A DNA stretch of 46,603 nucleotides. Origin: CAZPBO01 sp964584815 (GTDB taxonomy: Bacteria; Planctomycetota; SKW154). Shown in pieces: positions 1 through 8,246 of this stretch (the stretch's first letter is position 1; each line of letters starts with the position of its first letter). A program made the position numbers and the translations under genes. The stretch lies in NCBI GenBank assembly GCA_964584815.1, contig CAZPBO010000009.1, positions 1 through 46,603 of the forward strand, written 5' to 3'. Under the pieces are notes generated by a model that saw nothing but the letters and a program-made list of their open reading frames with translations, searched no databases and was not told where the DNA came from.

Positions 1-2262
1 GCGGTATTGGGTCTTCCAGCACCACCACAGCGTTGAGTCCATATTTATCGCAAAGGAGAAACTGCTTTCTGACCCGCTTGTTCTTGTGCCAATTTTGACA
101 GAACCGTTTCCTTCCCAGCCGCGGAAGACATATTTCGTGCCACCGCTTACTATGTCACTGTCGTCCACGCTCACATTGACATTCTCTCCCGCCCCGAAAG
201 TGTTGTCCCCATATCCCGGATCGGGGTTGTCAAGATTGAGCGACGACTCCGAGCCATCCACTTTGCACTTGACGGTCAGGGTAACTTGGTCTTTGGCGAA
301 GATGGCAACGAGATTGCGCGCCGAATTTATGTTATTTAAGTTTAATGTGGCACCCGTGCTTATCGTTCTCCCATCCTCCTGCCATTCAACGAAATGGTAA
401 TGAGTGTTGGCTGTTGCGGTGAGGCGCACCGAACTGCCTGCCTTGAACCAGTGCTCTCCTCCGTCTGTATACTCCTGACCACTCACAAGTTGTATATTCA
501 CCGTTCCAGCGCCTGCAGGAGTAACTGAAGCCGTCACACGGTAGAACTTCTCATAAGACCATGTGAGAGAAGAATCCTTGTTCAGGCTGAAAGAGACTTG
601 ATACGGGTCCTGAGTGGTATTCAGTGCAACGGTGCCGCTTGGGGCAGCCCCTGTGCCGGTGTAAGAGGTCAAACGATAACGCGCTCCATCCGATATATTC
701 ACTTGCAGCGAAGCCCTGCAGGTTGTTGAACCACCCGGCAGCCAGTTATCTCCCTTTGGTGGGTCAAGAACAGCAGGATTGATACCAGATGGGTCAGTCA
801 CAATTGTGAGTTTGAACTTGTTGAAGACAGCGGTTATGTCCTTGGCGGAGTTCATAGTAACAGTTGTCTGCGGGTTGGTTCCTGAAGCGTCGCCTGTCCA
901 CTGACGGAACTCATCTTGCCGGGTTGCAAGAAGCGTCACAGATGTGCCTGCATTATACCAACCGTCGGCGCTGTCGGGCGTCTTCATAACACTACCGTGA
1001 CCGAGAGGGTCATCAACTGTCACCGTCAGTTCGTATTGCAATTGCCATTTCCAAGTCAGGGTGTAGTTGCGGCTCATAGTTATAAAGACGGATGTGCCAG
1101 ACCCCTCCTCTGATGGTTGTCCATTTCGTCCCGGAACCAGTTTCCAACCAAGACAGACATAGCGCTTGCCGTCTTGAGGTGAGTAAGGATCCTGCCCGCA
1201 GGTTGCGTTGACGGTCGCTCCTGCGTCGTAGGAATGGGAACCGTAATTGGGACTGGGAACGCCAGCAGATGTGCCATCACTTGAGTCTGCCTTAACCGTC
1301 AAAACCGCTTTCACAGTTATCGTCGTGCTTGCTGTGTCCTCATCTTTCACCTCTCCGTTTTCAATCTGCTGAACTCTTAAAGTAACGGTATAGGTGCCCG
1401 GGATGTTATAGGTATGGGAAACATTCTGTTGGTAGTTGCTGGTGTCCATTTCAAGCGTCGTTCCATCCCCGAAGTTCCACCTCCAATTGGTGATGGCTCC
1501 AATGGAACTGTCTGCGAAGGTGACGGTAAGCGGAGAGTTGCCGGTGGTGGGGGTGGCAGAGAACTGCGCCCTAACACCGCCCACAACGATGTAGTCCGTC
1601 TTTGTGCAAGTTCTGGTGCGCCCTAAGTTGTCCGTCACAGTTAGTGTGACGGTATATGTTCCATCAGAGTAAGTATGTGATGGGTTGCGCTCAGTGGAGG
1701 TGCCGCCATCGCCGAAGTCCCAACTCCAAGAAACTATTGTGGATGTAGCACTTGAGGACAGGTCTTGGAACTGGACTGTGAGAGGCGGGTTCCCGCCTGT
1801 TGGGTCGGCGGAGAAGTCGGCGTAGAATATGTCAGGGGGTGTCATCTGGTCGGCGGCGTGGGGGTCGGTGTTGCCAAATACACGCTCCCCCATCACCTTG
1901 CCCTGATACACAATCTGCACACACACAAGGTCTGACGAACCATAATATTTGTCAGGCTTGCCGTCACCGTTTGTGTCATCACCGACAACCTTCACCGTCA
2001 CCGTATCGGACAGCAGAGTATGCCCCTGTCCGTCCGTAATCTGCTCCTGCTGCGGCTCACCATATGTCTGATAGATATATGAGACATCGTGGGTTTCAAT
2101 TTCGGCGAACCTGTAATTACAGAAGGCGGCGACAATTGCCTGCGCCCTCGCCTCCTCCGCCGCAGTCTGCATACTCAACATCGCCAAAATAAAACCTGCC
2201 ACCACTATCGCAAGCACTATGCACGCTATCAAAACCTCAATCAGCGAAGTTCCTTTCCGCAT
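1..2262 (-). CDS. Type IV pilin-like protein with PKD and InlB-type repeats (3' end outside window)
   Basis: An open frame of 754 codons without a stop runs off the left edge. The ATG at 2262 follows GGAGGT at a good distance. Residues 1-25 form a type IV prepilin signature: basic MRKG, then TSLIEVLIA and a hydrophobic helix. By family knowledge, prepilin peptidase would cut after Gly4 and methylate Thr5. Residues about 147-228 and 232-318 are two PKD domains with WxWDFGDG/WxWNFGDG and HTYxxGTYTVTL motifs. From about residue 319 onward come several divergent InlB B-repeat-like units (F..W.GD...NP...V.M...K.ITAVF). I infer a surface-exposed pseudopilin-like stalk or adhesin; such size is unusual for a pilin. 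It is divergent from the next gene with about 150 bases between them. A possible -10 (TATACT on the minus strand, 2292-2297) lacks a good -35. Target or ligand is unknown. Confidence 0.85.
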   Translation of the reverse strand, partial: MRKGTSLIEVLIACIVLAIVVAGFILAMLSMQTAAEEARAQAIVAAFCNYRFAEIETHDVSYIYQTYGEPQQEQITDGQGHTLLSDTVTVKVVGDDTNGDGKPDKYYGSSDLVCVQIVYQGKVMGERVFGNTDPHAADQMTPPDIFYADFSADPTGGNPPLTVQFQDLSSSATSTIVSWSWDFGDGGTSTERNPSHTYSDGTYTVTLTVTDNLGRTRTCTKTDYIVVGGVRAQFSATPTTGNSPLTVTFADSSIGAITNWRWNFGDGTTLEMDTSNYQQNVSHTYNIPGTYTVTLRVQQIENGEVKDEDTASTTITVKAVLTVKADSSDGTSAGVPSPNYGSHSYDAGATVNATCGQDPYSPQDGKRYVCLGWKLVPGRNGQPSEEGSGTSVFITMSRNYTLTWKWQLQYELTVTVDDPLGHGSVMKTPDSADGWYNAGTSVTLLATRQDEFRQWTGDASGTNPQTTVTMNSAKDITAVFNKFKLTIVTDPSGINPAVLDPPKGDNWLPGGSTTCRASLQVNISDGARYRLTSYTGTGAAPSGTVALNTTQDPYQVSFSLNKDSSLTWSYEKFYRVTASVTPAGAGTVNIQLVSGQEYTDGGEHWFKAGSSVRLTATANTHYHFVEWQEDGRTISTGATLNLNNINSARNLVAIFAKDQVTLTVKCKVDGSESSLNLDNPDPGYGDNTFGAGENVNVSVDDSDIVSGGTKYVFRGWEGNGSVKIGTRTSGSESSFSFAINMDSTLWWCWKTQYR

Positions 2263-2411
2263 CTGCTCTACCTCCAATCCCTGCTCTCCACAGTATATGA
2301 CGCACACACCCCGCTTTTCCAAAACCGAATCCACCATCTCGTATAAAAAATCAAACCAAGATGCCGCAATCGCTGTCCAATAGGATGGATGTGTTTGGGG
2401 AGGGTAGGTCT

Positions 2412-3311
2412 ATGCGCGGATTTTTGATGTTTGCGGTTTTGGTCTCTGGCGCCGCCATAGCACAGCAGACACAACCCACTCAACCCCAAAAACAGGAGCC
2501 ACAAAAGTTCACACTCCGTTTCAAGTTGAGCAACGGACAAACCCTACGCTACAAATTCAACGCGGATATTAAGGCGGAGACAAAGACCCCACAGGGCGCA
2601 GGAGGACCCCCTGAAGTGAGGATGGGGATGGTTCTGGCGTTGAAGGTAGGGGCTGCACAGGACGATGGCTTGCATCCTGTCACAGTCACCCTTGAGGATG
2701 CGGAATTGTCCGTTAAGGTTCCTGGAAGCGATTCTGAAAAAAAGTTAGATAAGAGACTAGCGCTCTCCGTGTTTCGGCAATTTGTGGAGCGCTCCAATAT
2801 GCATGTGGGGAACAGATACGCTGAGTTGCCGTTTCCTGTAGGCATAAGCGGCACTCTTTTTGTTCCTGTGGTGCTGCCGAAAGAAGCCGTTGCAGTGGGA
2901 AAGGAGTGGACGGACGAAAGCGCCGTTGCGGTTCAAGGCTACAGGATTCGCACCGTTTTCAAATATAAATTGGCGGAGGTTAAGGGGAAACTCGCCACGA
3001 TAGAAGTCCACCTGAAAAATATGAAGGTGGAAAGACAGGATATGACCAAGCCGCAGCCGAAGATAGAGGAAGTCGGTGGCACAGGCAAAGTCCTGCTTGA
3101 CACAGAAGCAGGCAAAATCGTCTCCGCCGAATACAAGATGATAATCCTTACCCGCCATCCCACCACCAACGCCCGAACGAAAGCCTCGCTCAAAGGCTTT
3201 GCAAAACTTTTGCCCCGCAAGCAGAAGAACACCCATAAAACGCAGTCCCCTCCTGACAAAAACGCAACATCCAAGGAGCCCTCCAAGCAGAACCGCGACA
3301 AGGAAAGGTAG
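2412..3311 (+). CDS. Secreted beta-rich protein of unknown function
   Basis: Predicted 299 residues. I place the start at ATG 2412 rather than 2361 because GGGGAGGG lies just upstream and the protein then begins with a clean signal peptide (MRGFLMFAVLVSGAAIAQ, cut near residue 17-18). A Gln/Pro-rich linker follows. The body (about 33-260) is predicted mostly beta: LRFKLSNGQTLRYKFNADIK, later a VGKEWTD motif and GTGKVLLDTEAGKIVSAEY. The last about 40 residues are Lys/Ser/Pro rich and low in complexity. Order and motifs resemble the DUF6263-like secreted family and the protein at 40520-41599, so the two may be distant paralogues. No catalytic motif is visible. It stands alone, convergent with dnaJ. 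Confidence 0.7.
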   Translation: MRGFLMFAVLVSGAAIAQQTQPTQPQKQEPQKFTLRFKLSNGQTLRYKFNADIKAETKTPQGAGGPPEVRMGMVLALKVGAAQDDGLHPVTVTLEDAELSVKVPGSDSEKKLDKRLALSVFRQFVERSNMHVGNRYAELPFPVGISGTLFVPVVLPKEAVAVGKEWTDESAVAVQGYRIRTVFKYKLAEVKGKLATIEVHLKNMKVERQDMTKPQPKIEEVGGTGKVLLDTEAGKIVSAEYKMIILTRHPTTNARTKASLKGFAKLLPRKQKNTHKTQSPPDKNATSKEPSKQNRDKER

Positions 3312-3336
3312 GTTTTGTGGGTATTTGGAGGACAAC

Positions 3337-3361
3337 AGAACGGCGAAAAACTCCGTTCTGA
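3337..3361. terminator. Perfect 8-bp hairpin between convergent genes
   Basis: CAGAACGG (3337-3344) pairs perfectly with CCGTTCTG (3354-3361) around a 9-base loop. It sits 25 bases after the stop at 3311 and about 40 bases after the stop of dnaJ at 3402 on the other strand. No T-run follows on either strand, so it is only a candidate bidirectional terminator or 3'-end stabiliser. Confidence 0.4.
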
Positions 3362-3401
3362 TAAAGCAAAAGCAGGAAAAGCGCTAACGGGGTAAGGAAA
3401 C

Positions 3402-4454
3402 CTACAGACCCAGTTCTCGGAGTCGTTCAAGCAGTTGACGCGCCTGCGTGGAGACCTGTTTCGGCACCGCAACCAGAACGCGCACAAGATGGTCACCTGT
3501 CTTCTTTGGGGTTTTGATACCCTGTCCGCGCAGGCGCAGCGTCTGGTGCGGCTGCACCCCCGCTGGCACCCGCATTCTCACCTTGCCGTGTATGGTCTCA
3601 ACCTCAACCTCACCGCCCAGAACCGCCGTTGTGTAGGGAACTTGCACCTCAGATATTATGTTGAGCCCGTCGCGACGGAAACGCGGATGCGGCTCAATGC
3701 GCACAAGCAGAAACAAATCGCCTGCTGGTCCGCCATTTGTGCCCGGTTCTCCCTGCCCCTTAAGACGCAATTTCTGCCCATCAGCAACACCAGGGGGAAT
3801 GTTAACCTCTATTTTTCGGGTAGATTTCACCTTGCCTGTGCCGTTGCAGGTGGAACAGGGGGAACCTGCGCGTCCTGTGCCACCGCACCGTGGACAGGGT
3901 GTTGAAACGGTGAAGAAACCGCCGAGGCGTCGTTGCTGCTGGCTGACATATCCGCTACCACCGCAGGCGGGGCACACACCCTGCCCCACCGCACCACTGC
4001 CGCCACAGGTCGCACACAATGTGGGCAACTCTACCGTCAGAGTGCGCTTCGCTCCGAGCGCCGCGTCCAGAAACGGTATCACAACCTCAACCACCACATC
4101 ACGCCCGCGACTCGGTCGCTGCGCACGACGACGAAAAAACTCCGGTCCAAACAAGTCCCCAAATATGTCTCCAAAATGGTCAAATATCTCCTCTGTGGAA
4201 TGGAACCCTTCAAAGCCGACATCGTGAAGTCCCGCGTGTCCTTGCGCATCGTATATCCGCCGCTTTTCGGGGTCGCTTAAGACCTGATACGCCTCCGATA
4301 TCAGTTTGAATTTCTCTTCCGCCTCTTTGTTGCCGGGGTTTTTGTCGGGATGGTATTTTAAGGCGAGGCGTCTGTAGGCGCGATGGATTTGCTCCTGCGT
4401 TGCATCACGCGGCACGCCAAGAATCTCGTAATAATCGGGTTTCTGGGGCGTCAT
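3402..4454 (-). CDS. dnaJ: Chaperone protein DnaJ (type I J-protein)
   Basis: Predicted 350 residues. DnaJ is the Hsp70 (DnaK) co-chaperone that stimulates ATP hydrolysis and delivers unfolded clients. Domains in order: J domain (about 7-70) with HPD at 35-37; a short Gly/Phe region (72-113) rich in FGDIFGDLFG; a zinc region with four CxxCxGxG repeats (Cys 147/150, 161/164, 187/190, 200/203); and a C-terminal client-binding domain with IPPGVADGQKLRLKGQGEPG and VPAGVQPHQTLRLRGQG. All type I elements are present, and the length is slightly below the usual 370-380. It is the last gene of a four-gene minus-strand operon, 11 nt after hsp20. Neither dnaK nor grpE is adjacent. Confidence 0.97.
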   Translation of the reverse strand: MTPQKPDYYEILGVPRDATQEQIHRAYRRLALKYHPDKNPGNKEAEEKFKLISEAYQVLSDPEKRRIYDAQGHAGLHDVGFEGFHSTEEIFDHFGDIFGDLFGPEFFRRRAQRPSRGRDVVVEVVIPFLDAALGAKRTLTVELPTLCATCGGSGAVGQGVCPACGGSGYVSQQQRRLGGFFTVSTPCPRCGGTGRAGSPCSTCNGTGKVKSTRKIEVNIPPGVADGQKLRLKGQGEPGTNGGPAGDLFLLVRIEPHPRFRRDGLNIISEVQVPYTTAVLGGEVEVETIHGKVRMRVPAGVQPHQTLRLRGQGIKTPKKTGDHLVRVLVAVPKQVSTQARQLLERLRELGL

Positions 4455-4465
4455 TTTCTTCTTCC

Positions 4466-4879
4466 TTAAAGGCGTCTCCGCCTAAGGCGCACAACGAGCA
4501 GCCCCTCGCTCATCTCCGCCTCGCTCAAGTTGCTGGTCTCCACAGGCTCAGGCAACCTGATACGGCGCTCAAATGGTCCGAAGCGGCATTCCTGCTGGAT
4601 GATGCGCCCCCAAACGGGGCGTTCAATCCGTCCCCGCACCACCAAAGTGTCGTTTCCCTCAAGCGCCACATCCACATCTTCAGGAAGAGCGCCGGGCAGC
4701 GCCACCACCACCGTCACAAACGCCTCATCCACACATATATCCGCAGGAGGGATATGTTCAATGTGGGTGTCAAAGATGAGCGCGGGGCGCACCGCCCGCA
4801 GTGCCTCATCAAACAACCTATTCACCTCCTTATGCAACTGGTTGACCCTCTCCCAGAAGTCAATCGGAACGAGCACCAC
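4466..4879 (-). CDS. Hsp20 / small heat-shock protein
   Basis: Predicted 137 residues, typical for bacterial small heat-shock proteins. By family knowledge these are ATP-independent holdases that keep unfolding proteins soluble. The alpha-crystallin domain spans about 40-130: PADICVDEAFVTVVVALPG, then DVDVALEGNDTLVVRG, and a C-terminal SEGLLVVRLRRRRL replacing the usual A..nGvL.i. There is no clear IxI tail motif, since the protein ends in an arginine run. The start is GTG at 4879, preceded by GGAGG; a second GTG follows directly. It lies 11 nt downstream of the M42 peptidase gene and 11 nt upstream of dnaJ, which suggests co-transcription under protein-folding stress. Confidence 0.92.
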   Translation of the reverse strand: MVLVPIDFWERVNQLHKEVNRLFDEALRAVRPALIFDTHIEHIPPADICVDEAFVTVVVALPGALPEDVDVALEGNDTLVVRGRIERPVWGRIIQQECRFGPFERRIRLPEPVETSNLSEAEMSEGLLVVRLRRRRL

Positions 4880-4890
4880 GCTTCGCCTCC

Positions 4891-5919
4891 TTACAGGGTG
4901 TATTCTCTTTTGTGGGCATCTTCAATGAAACGGGCAAGGAGGTCAATCGTTGCCTTCACATCGGCTTTGTGCACGACCTCTGCAGGGGAATGGACATAGC
5001 GCGTTGGAACAGAGAGGGTGGCGACGGCGACCCCAACAGGGCGCTGAATGGCGCCGGCATCGGTGCCACCACGCGGCAGAATCTCCGCCTGCCAAGATAT
5101 CTTGTGCTTTTCTGCCAACTCCTGCAGATGGCGCACCAGTTTGGGGTTGGATATGGACGCACTGTCCTTTATCTTTATCGCCACTCCATCGCCAAGATGC
5201 GTTATATGCTGGTGCGGCTGTGCGCCTGGCACATCAGCGGCAATCGTCACATCCAACGCAATGCCGACATCGGGCGTGATGCCGAAGGCACTGGTCGCCG
5301 CGCCCCGCAGACCCACCTCCTCCTGCGCCGTCGCCACCGCGTAAACATCCACCCTGTTGCTCTTTGCCTTCTTCAATGCCTCTATCATCACAAACACCCC
5401 CACCCTGTCATCCATCGCCTTACCCACATAGCAGTCACCAACACTATCAAAAAACCCCTCAAACGCCACAGGCGAGCCAACAGGTATTAACTCCTTTGCC
5501 TTTTTGCCCAAACCGCAGGTGTCCGCAAACAGCGCCTCGGTCGTCGGCGCTTTTCTGCGGTCCTCCTCTTTCATTATATGAGGCGGTTTTGAACCAACAA
5601 CCGCCCAGACGCGTTCTTTGCCGAACACCAGCACACGCCTTGCCAGACAGACCTGCGGGTTTATGCCGCCTACAGGGTCAAGCCGCAGAAAACCCTTCTC
5701 ATCTACATGGGTGACCAGAAACCCTATCTCATCCATATGTGCTGCGAGCATCAACTTGCGCCGCTTCCTGCCCCTGCCGCGCTTGAACCCCACCACATTG
5801 CCCATCGCGTCTGTGCGCACATCATCGCACACCTTACGCAACTCCTGTATCACCATCTCCCGCACCTCATCCTCAAACCCCGCCACACCATAACTCTTGC
5901 ACAACTTCTCAAGCAGCAT
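4891..5919 (-). CDS. M42-family metallo-aminopeptidase (glutamyl/tetrahedral aminopeptidase-like)
   Basis: Predicted 342 residues, normal for the family. M42 enzymes form large tetrahedral dodecamers in the cytoplasm that trim peptides from the N-terminus using two metal ions. Residues in family position: His61 and Asp63 in AAHMDEIGF, Asp170 in GKAMDDRVG, Glu200-Glu201 in AQEEVGLRGA, Asp223 in LDVTIAADVPG, and His310 in TRYVHSP. PRGGTDAGAIQ (about 282-292) is also typical. AGGAGG lies just before ATG 5919, inside the 11-nt gap after the aromatic-repeat gene. The link with hsp20 and dnaJ suggests peptide turnover during protein stress. Substrate specificity (acidic versus broad) cannot be read from sequence. 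Confidence 0.93.
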   Translation of the reverse strand: MLLEKLCKSYGVAGFEDEVREMVIQELRKVCDDVRTDAMGNVVGFKRGRGRKRRKLMLAAHMDEIGFLVTHVDEKGFLRLDPVGGINPQVCLARRVLVFGKERVWAVVGSKPPHIMKEEDRRKAPTTEALFADTCGLGKKAKELIPVGSPVAFEGFFDSVGDCYVGKAMDDRVGVFVMIEALKKAKSNRVDVYAVATAQEEVGLRGAATSAFGITPDVGIALDVTIAADVPGAQPHQHITHLGDGVAIKIKDSASISNPKLVRHLQELAEKHKISWQAEILPRGGTDAGAIQRPVGVAVATLSVPTRYVHSPAEVVHKADVKATIDLLARFIEDAHKREYTL

Positions 5920-5930
5920 CTCTTCCTCCT

Positions 5931-8114
5931 TCAGAAGTTGATGTCAAAGAAGAAAAGGGTAAAGAAAGAGCGTTGCGCTTTTTTGCCGCCGCCAAAAAGT
6001 CCTCCCAAAATACCCAGACGCCTGTAAACGCCGTAACGCGGATGTCTGTCGCTTGCCGTGTAAGAAACTATCGGAAAGATATGGAAACGGGTCTGCTTGG
6101 GCGTGGCGCGATACCACACAAACCTATAGAGGAAGTTGAACTCCACCTTCTGCGCCACAGGGTCAGATTCCCAGCGTAGAAAATACCATAAAACAGAGAA
6201 CTTCTTATGCCCGCTGATAAGGTCGTGTCGCCACCGAACCAACTCCCACAAAAGATGAATCACCTGCTCGTTTTCGTCACGATAGTAACGGCAATATGGC
6301 AGAAACCACATAAAGTCAGTGGTGGTGGCACCGGTAGGATTTGTATAGCGGTGGTAACGCAAAGGCGGCACAGACAGCCAGAAGTCGGTCTCTTCAGGCG
6401 AGTGTTTCCACCAGAAAAACGGAACAAGGTAAGCGTAACGCTGACGCCCCGAAACTTCCCTCGCACCAAAGCGGTAATTGCTCACACCGCTGTAGCCGTA
6501 CTCCGCCAGTATTCCCAGAACATTGAAGGAAAAATTGTCCTTTTTGGTGTTGCGATGAAGATAGAAAAGTGGCGGGACAATCCACGCCGACCACCAGTTG
6601 CCCGTCCTGCTCCAAGAATAGCCGAAAAACGGCACCGCCACAATCCGCGTCCACGCAGGACGCCAGTAATACCAGAAAAGAGGAACCACAACAAGATGCC
6701 CCCACTTGCTCGTCCTCTCATAAAAGAGCGGAAAGACATTGAAACGCGTCCCAACACGGGTTGACGCCGCCTGCGCAAAATAGGGAACAAGCGTCACCGA
6801 CCAGTCACCTGTTGCTGTATCATACACCACCTTGGATACGGGAAAGAGGATGTGGAAGAAGTGTTTTGAGCCTTTACGACCATAACCGCTCAAACCAAAA
6901 AGCACAGTGAAGTCTGTTCGCGTCTTCAAGACTATTGTCTCTCCTTCTTCTCTGCACCCGACTGGCACCTTCTCCTCGTAATACCAGAATATGGGAAACA
7001 GAACACTTATCGTCTCGCTGCTTGATGAGAAATGCCATAAAAGCGGGAATAAAACGGTGTAACCCCGTCCACCCGCCCTGCTCCTGTGCCACAAAAGCGG
7101 TATCAACTTCAGGATAAACTCATCCTTTGAGACGCCCATCTGGAAAAGATATAGAAGAGCGTAAATCTTTATGCGTCGGGACGATGCCCAGTAACCAAAA
7201 TCGTTGTAATAATTGAACAGAACATAAGGGATGACACCCACATATATGTGGCGGTTGGGGACATAAAGCCACTGAAAGAGCAGCGGGATGGTTATGTTGC
7301 GGCGGTAAAGAGAGCGTTTTGTTCTTCGCGTTTCTGCCCACCAGCGTTTGGAGTAGTAAACGGGGAAGATGAAAAGGCGCAGTGCTCCCGTTTTCCCTCG
7401 CCATATTTCGTGGTGGAACATAAAGAAGGGGAAGAAGGCGTAGAACTCGGTATCTGTTGAGCGCCAGAACCAGATAAGCGGCGGCAGGATAGTGGTGTGG
7501 TATCCCCTATCCCATCGGTGATGGTGAAAGAGCGGGATAAGCCAGAGGGAATGGCTATTTTGGGTTTTGCTGTAACCTGCAAGCCAGAGGAAGAGGGCGA
7601 GCCGACGGCGGGGTTGCTTTTCCCCCACATACTGACTGCTGTGGTAGTGGAAGAGAGGAAGGAGCCAGCAGGTGCGTTTGCCGGGACTTGCGCGGTAGGA
7701 AAAGAGCCACATAAGCAGGTCAACTCTGCTGTAGCGTTCTTGAACATCGCGCTCATAAGAGAGCAGCGGCAGCATCCAGGCTTCAGCGTGCCCCGACCAA
7801 GTCTCGGCTCCCCACAACCCAACAAAAGGTTTGCGCACAAGGAAAAGAAATCCCCAGTGTGTGCGCTCCCCATCCGCCTTGCGAAAAACAAACGGCCAAA
7901 AAGAGACCAGACTCCGCTCCCCGTCTCGTTTGTACTCAACAAGAGGCCAGAGAACATCCAGCCTGCGGTATTGGTCACCAATCTCGTAATGAAGAAACGG
8001 CCAGAGTCCGACCCTCGTCTCCCGCCACTTCTCCTTCTCCGTTCGGGACGGCTCACTCTGCGCAAAAGCCAGTGAAAAAGCCAACACAGCCCCGCAAACC
8101 CACAAAAATCGCAC
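5931..8114 (-). CDS. Secreted protein made of about 24 aromatic/proline repeats, function unknown
   Basis: Predicted 727 residues, starting at GTG 8114 with GGAGGG upstream. Residues 1-18 look like a signal peptide ending AFA-Q. The rest is extremely rich in Trp, Tyr, Phe, His and Arg. A short motif, two or three hydrophobics then Pro, Leu/Phe and two aromatic or His residues, recurs about two dozen times: VGLWPFLHY, WLLPLFHYH, LWLIPLFHHH, TVLFPLLWHF, SVLFPIFWYY, LVVVPLFWYYW, IVAVPFFGY, YLVPFFWWKH and FHIFPIVSY. Spacing is about 20-35 residues, with charged, turn-like stretches between. This pattern suggests a solenoid or a beta-barrel built of hairpins with an aromatic face, in the outer membrane or periplasm. 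I recognise no named family. It is first in an operon with the M42 peptidase, hsp20 and dnaJ. Confidence 0.85.
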   Translation of the reverse strand: MRFLWVCGAVLAFSLAFAQSEPSRTEKEKWRETRVGLWPFLHYEIGDQYRRLDVLWPLVEYKRDGERSLVSFWPFVFRKADGERTHWGFLFLVRKPFVGLWGAETWSGHAEAWMLPLLSYERDVQERYSRVDLLMWLFSYRASPGKRTCWLLPLFHYHSSQYVGEKQPRRRLALFLWLAGYSKTQNSHSLWLIPLFHHHRWDRGYHTTILPPLIWFWRSTDTEFYAFFPFFMFHHEIWRGKTGALRLFIFPVYYSKRWWAETRRTKRSLYRRNITIPLLFQWLYVPNRHIYVGVIPYVLFNYYNDFGYWASSRRIKIYALLYLFQMGVSKDEFILKLIPLLWHRSRAGGRGYTVLFPLLWHFSSSSETISVLFPIFWYYEEKVPVGCREEGETIVLKTRTDFTVLFGLSGYGRKGSKHFFHILFPVSKVVYDTATGDWSVTLVPYFAQAASTRVGTRFNVFPLFYERTSKWGHLVVVPLFWYYWRPAWTRIVAVPFFGYSWSRTGNWWSAWIVPPLFYLHRNTKKDNFSFNVLGILAEYGYSGVSNYRFGAREVSGRQRYAYLVPFFWWKHSPEETDFWLSVPPLRYHRYTNPTGATTTDFMWFLPYCRYYRDENEQVIHLLWELVRWRHDLISGHKKFSVLWYFLRWESDPVAQKVEFNFLYRFVWYRATPKQTRFHIFPIVSYTASDRHPRYGVYRRLGILGGLFGGGKKAQRSFFTLFFFDINF

Positions 8115-8138
8115 TCACTTCCCTCCACACCATTTCCT

Positions 8139-8167
8139 ATGATACGACGACACCCAAAAGACATCAA
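8139..8167 (-). promoter_or_regulatory. Candidate sigma-70 promoter of the aromatic-repeat/M42/hsp20/dnaJ operon
   Basis: On the minus strand TTGATG (8162-8167) is followed after 17 bases by TATCAT (8139-8144). The GTG start of the first operon gene lies about 25 bases downstream. This promoter is back-to-back with that of mcsA. No CIRCE-type inverted repeat is evident in the shared 132-base gap. Confidence 0.55.
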
Positions 8168-8188
8168 TTCAAAAAGGGGCAATGCGAT

Positions 8189-8216
8189 TTGACATACAAG
8201 CCCTCTTTGGTGTAAA
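8189..8216 (+). promoter_or_regulatory. Candidate sigma-70 promoter of the mcsA-mcsB-clpC operon
   Basis: A perfect TTGACA (8189-8194), a 16-base spacer and TGTAAA (8211-8216) precede the ATG of mcsA at 8247. No tandem heptamer typical of the CtsR operator was recognised, and no ctsR gene is present in the window, so control may differ from that in Bacillus. Confidence 0.55.
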
Positions 8217-8246
8217 TTGTTAGTGGAGTTTTTTGGGTAAGAGAAG

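Noticed and set aside
8115..8246. Search for CIRCE or CtsR operator between the stress operons
   Set aside because: No inverted repeat or tandem heptad good enough to report was seen by eye.
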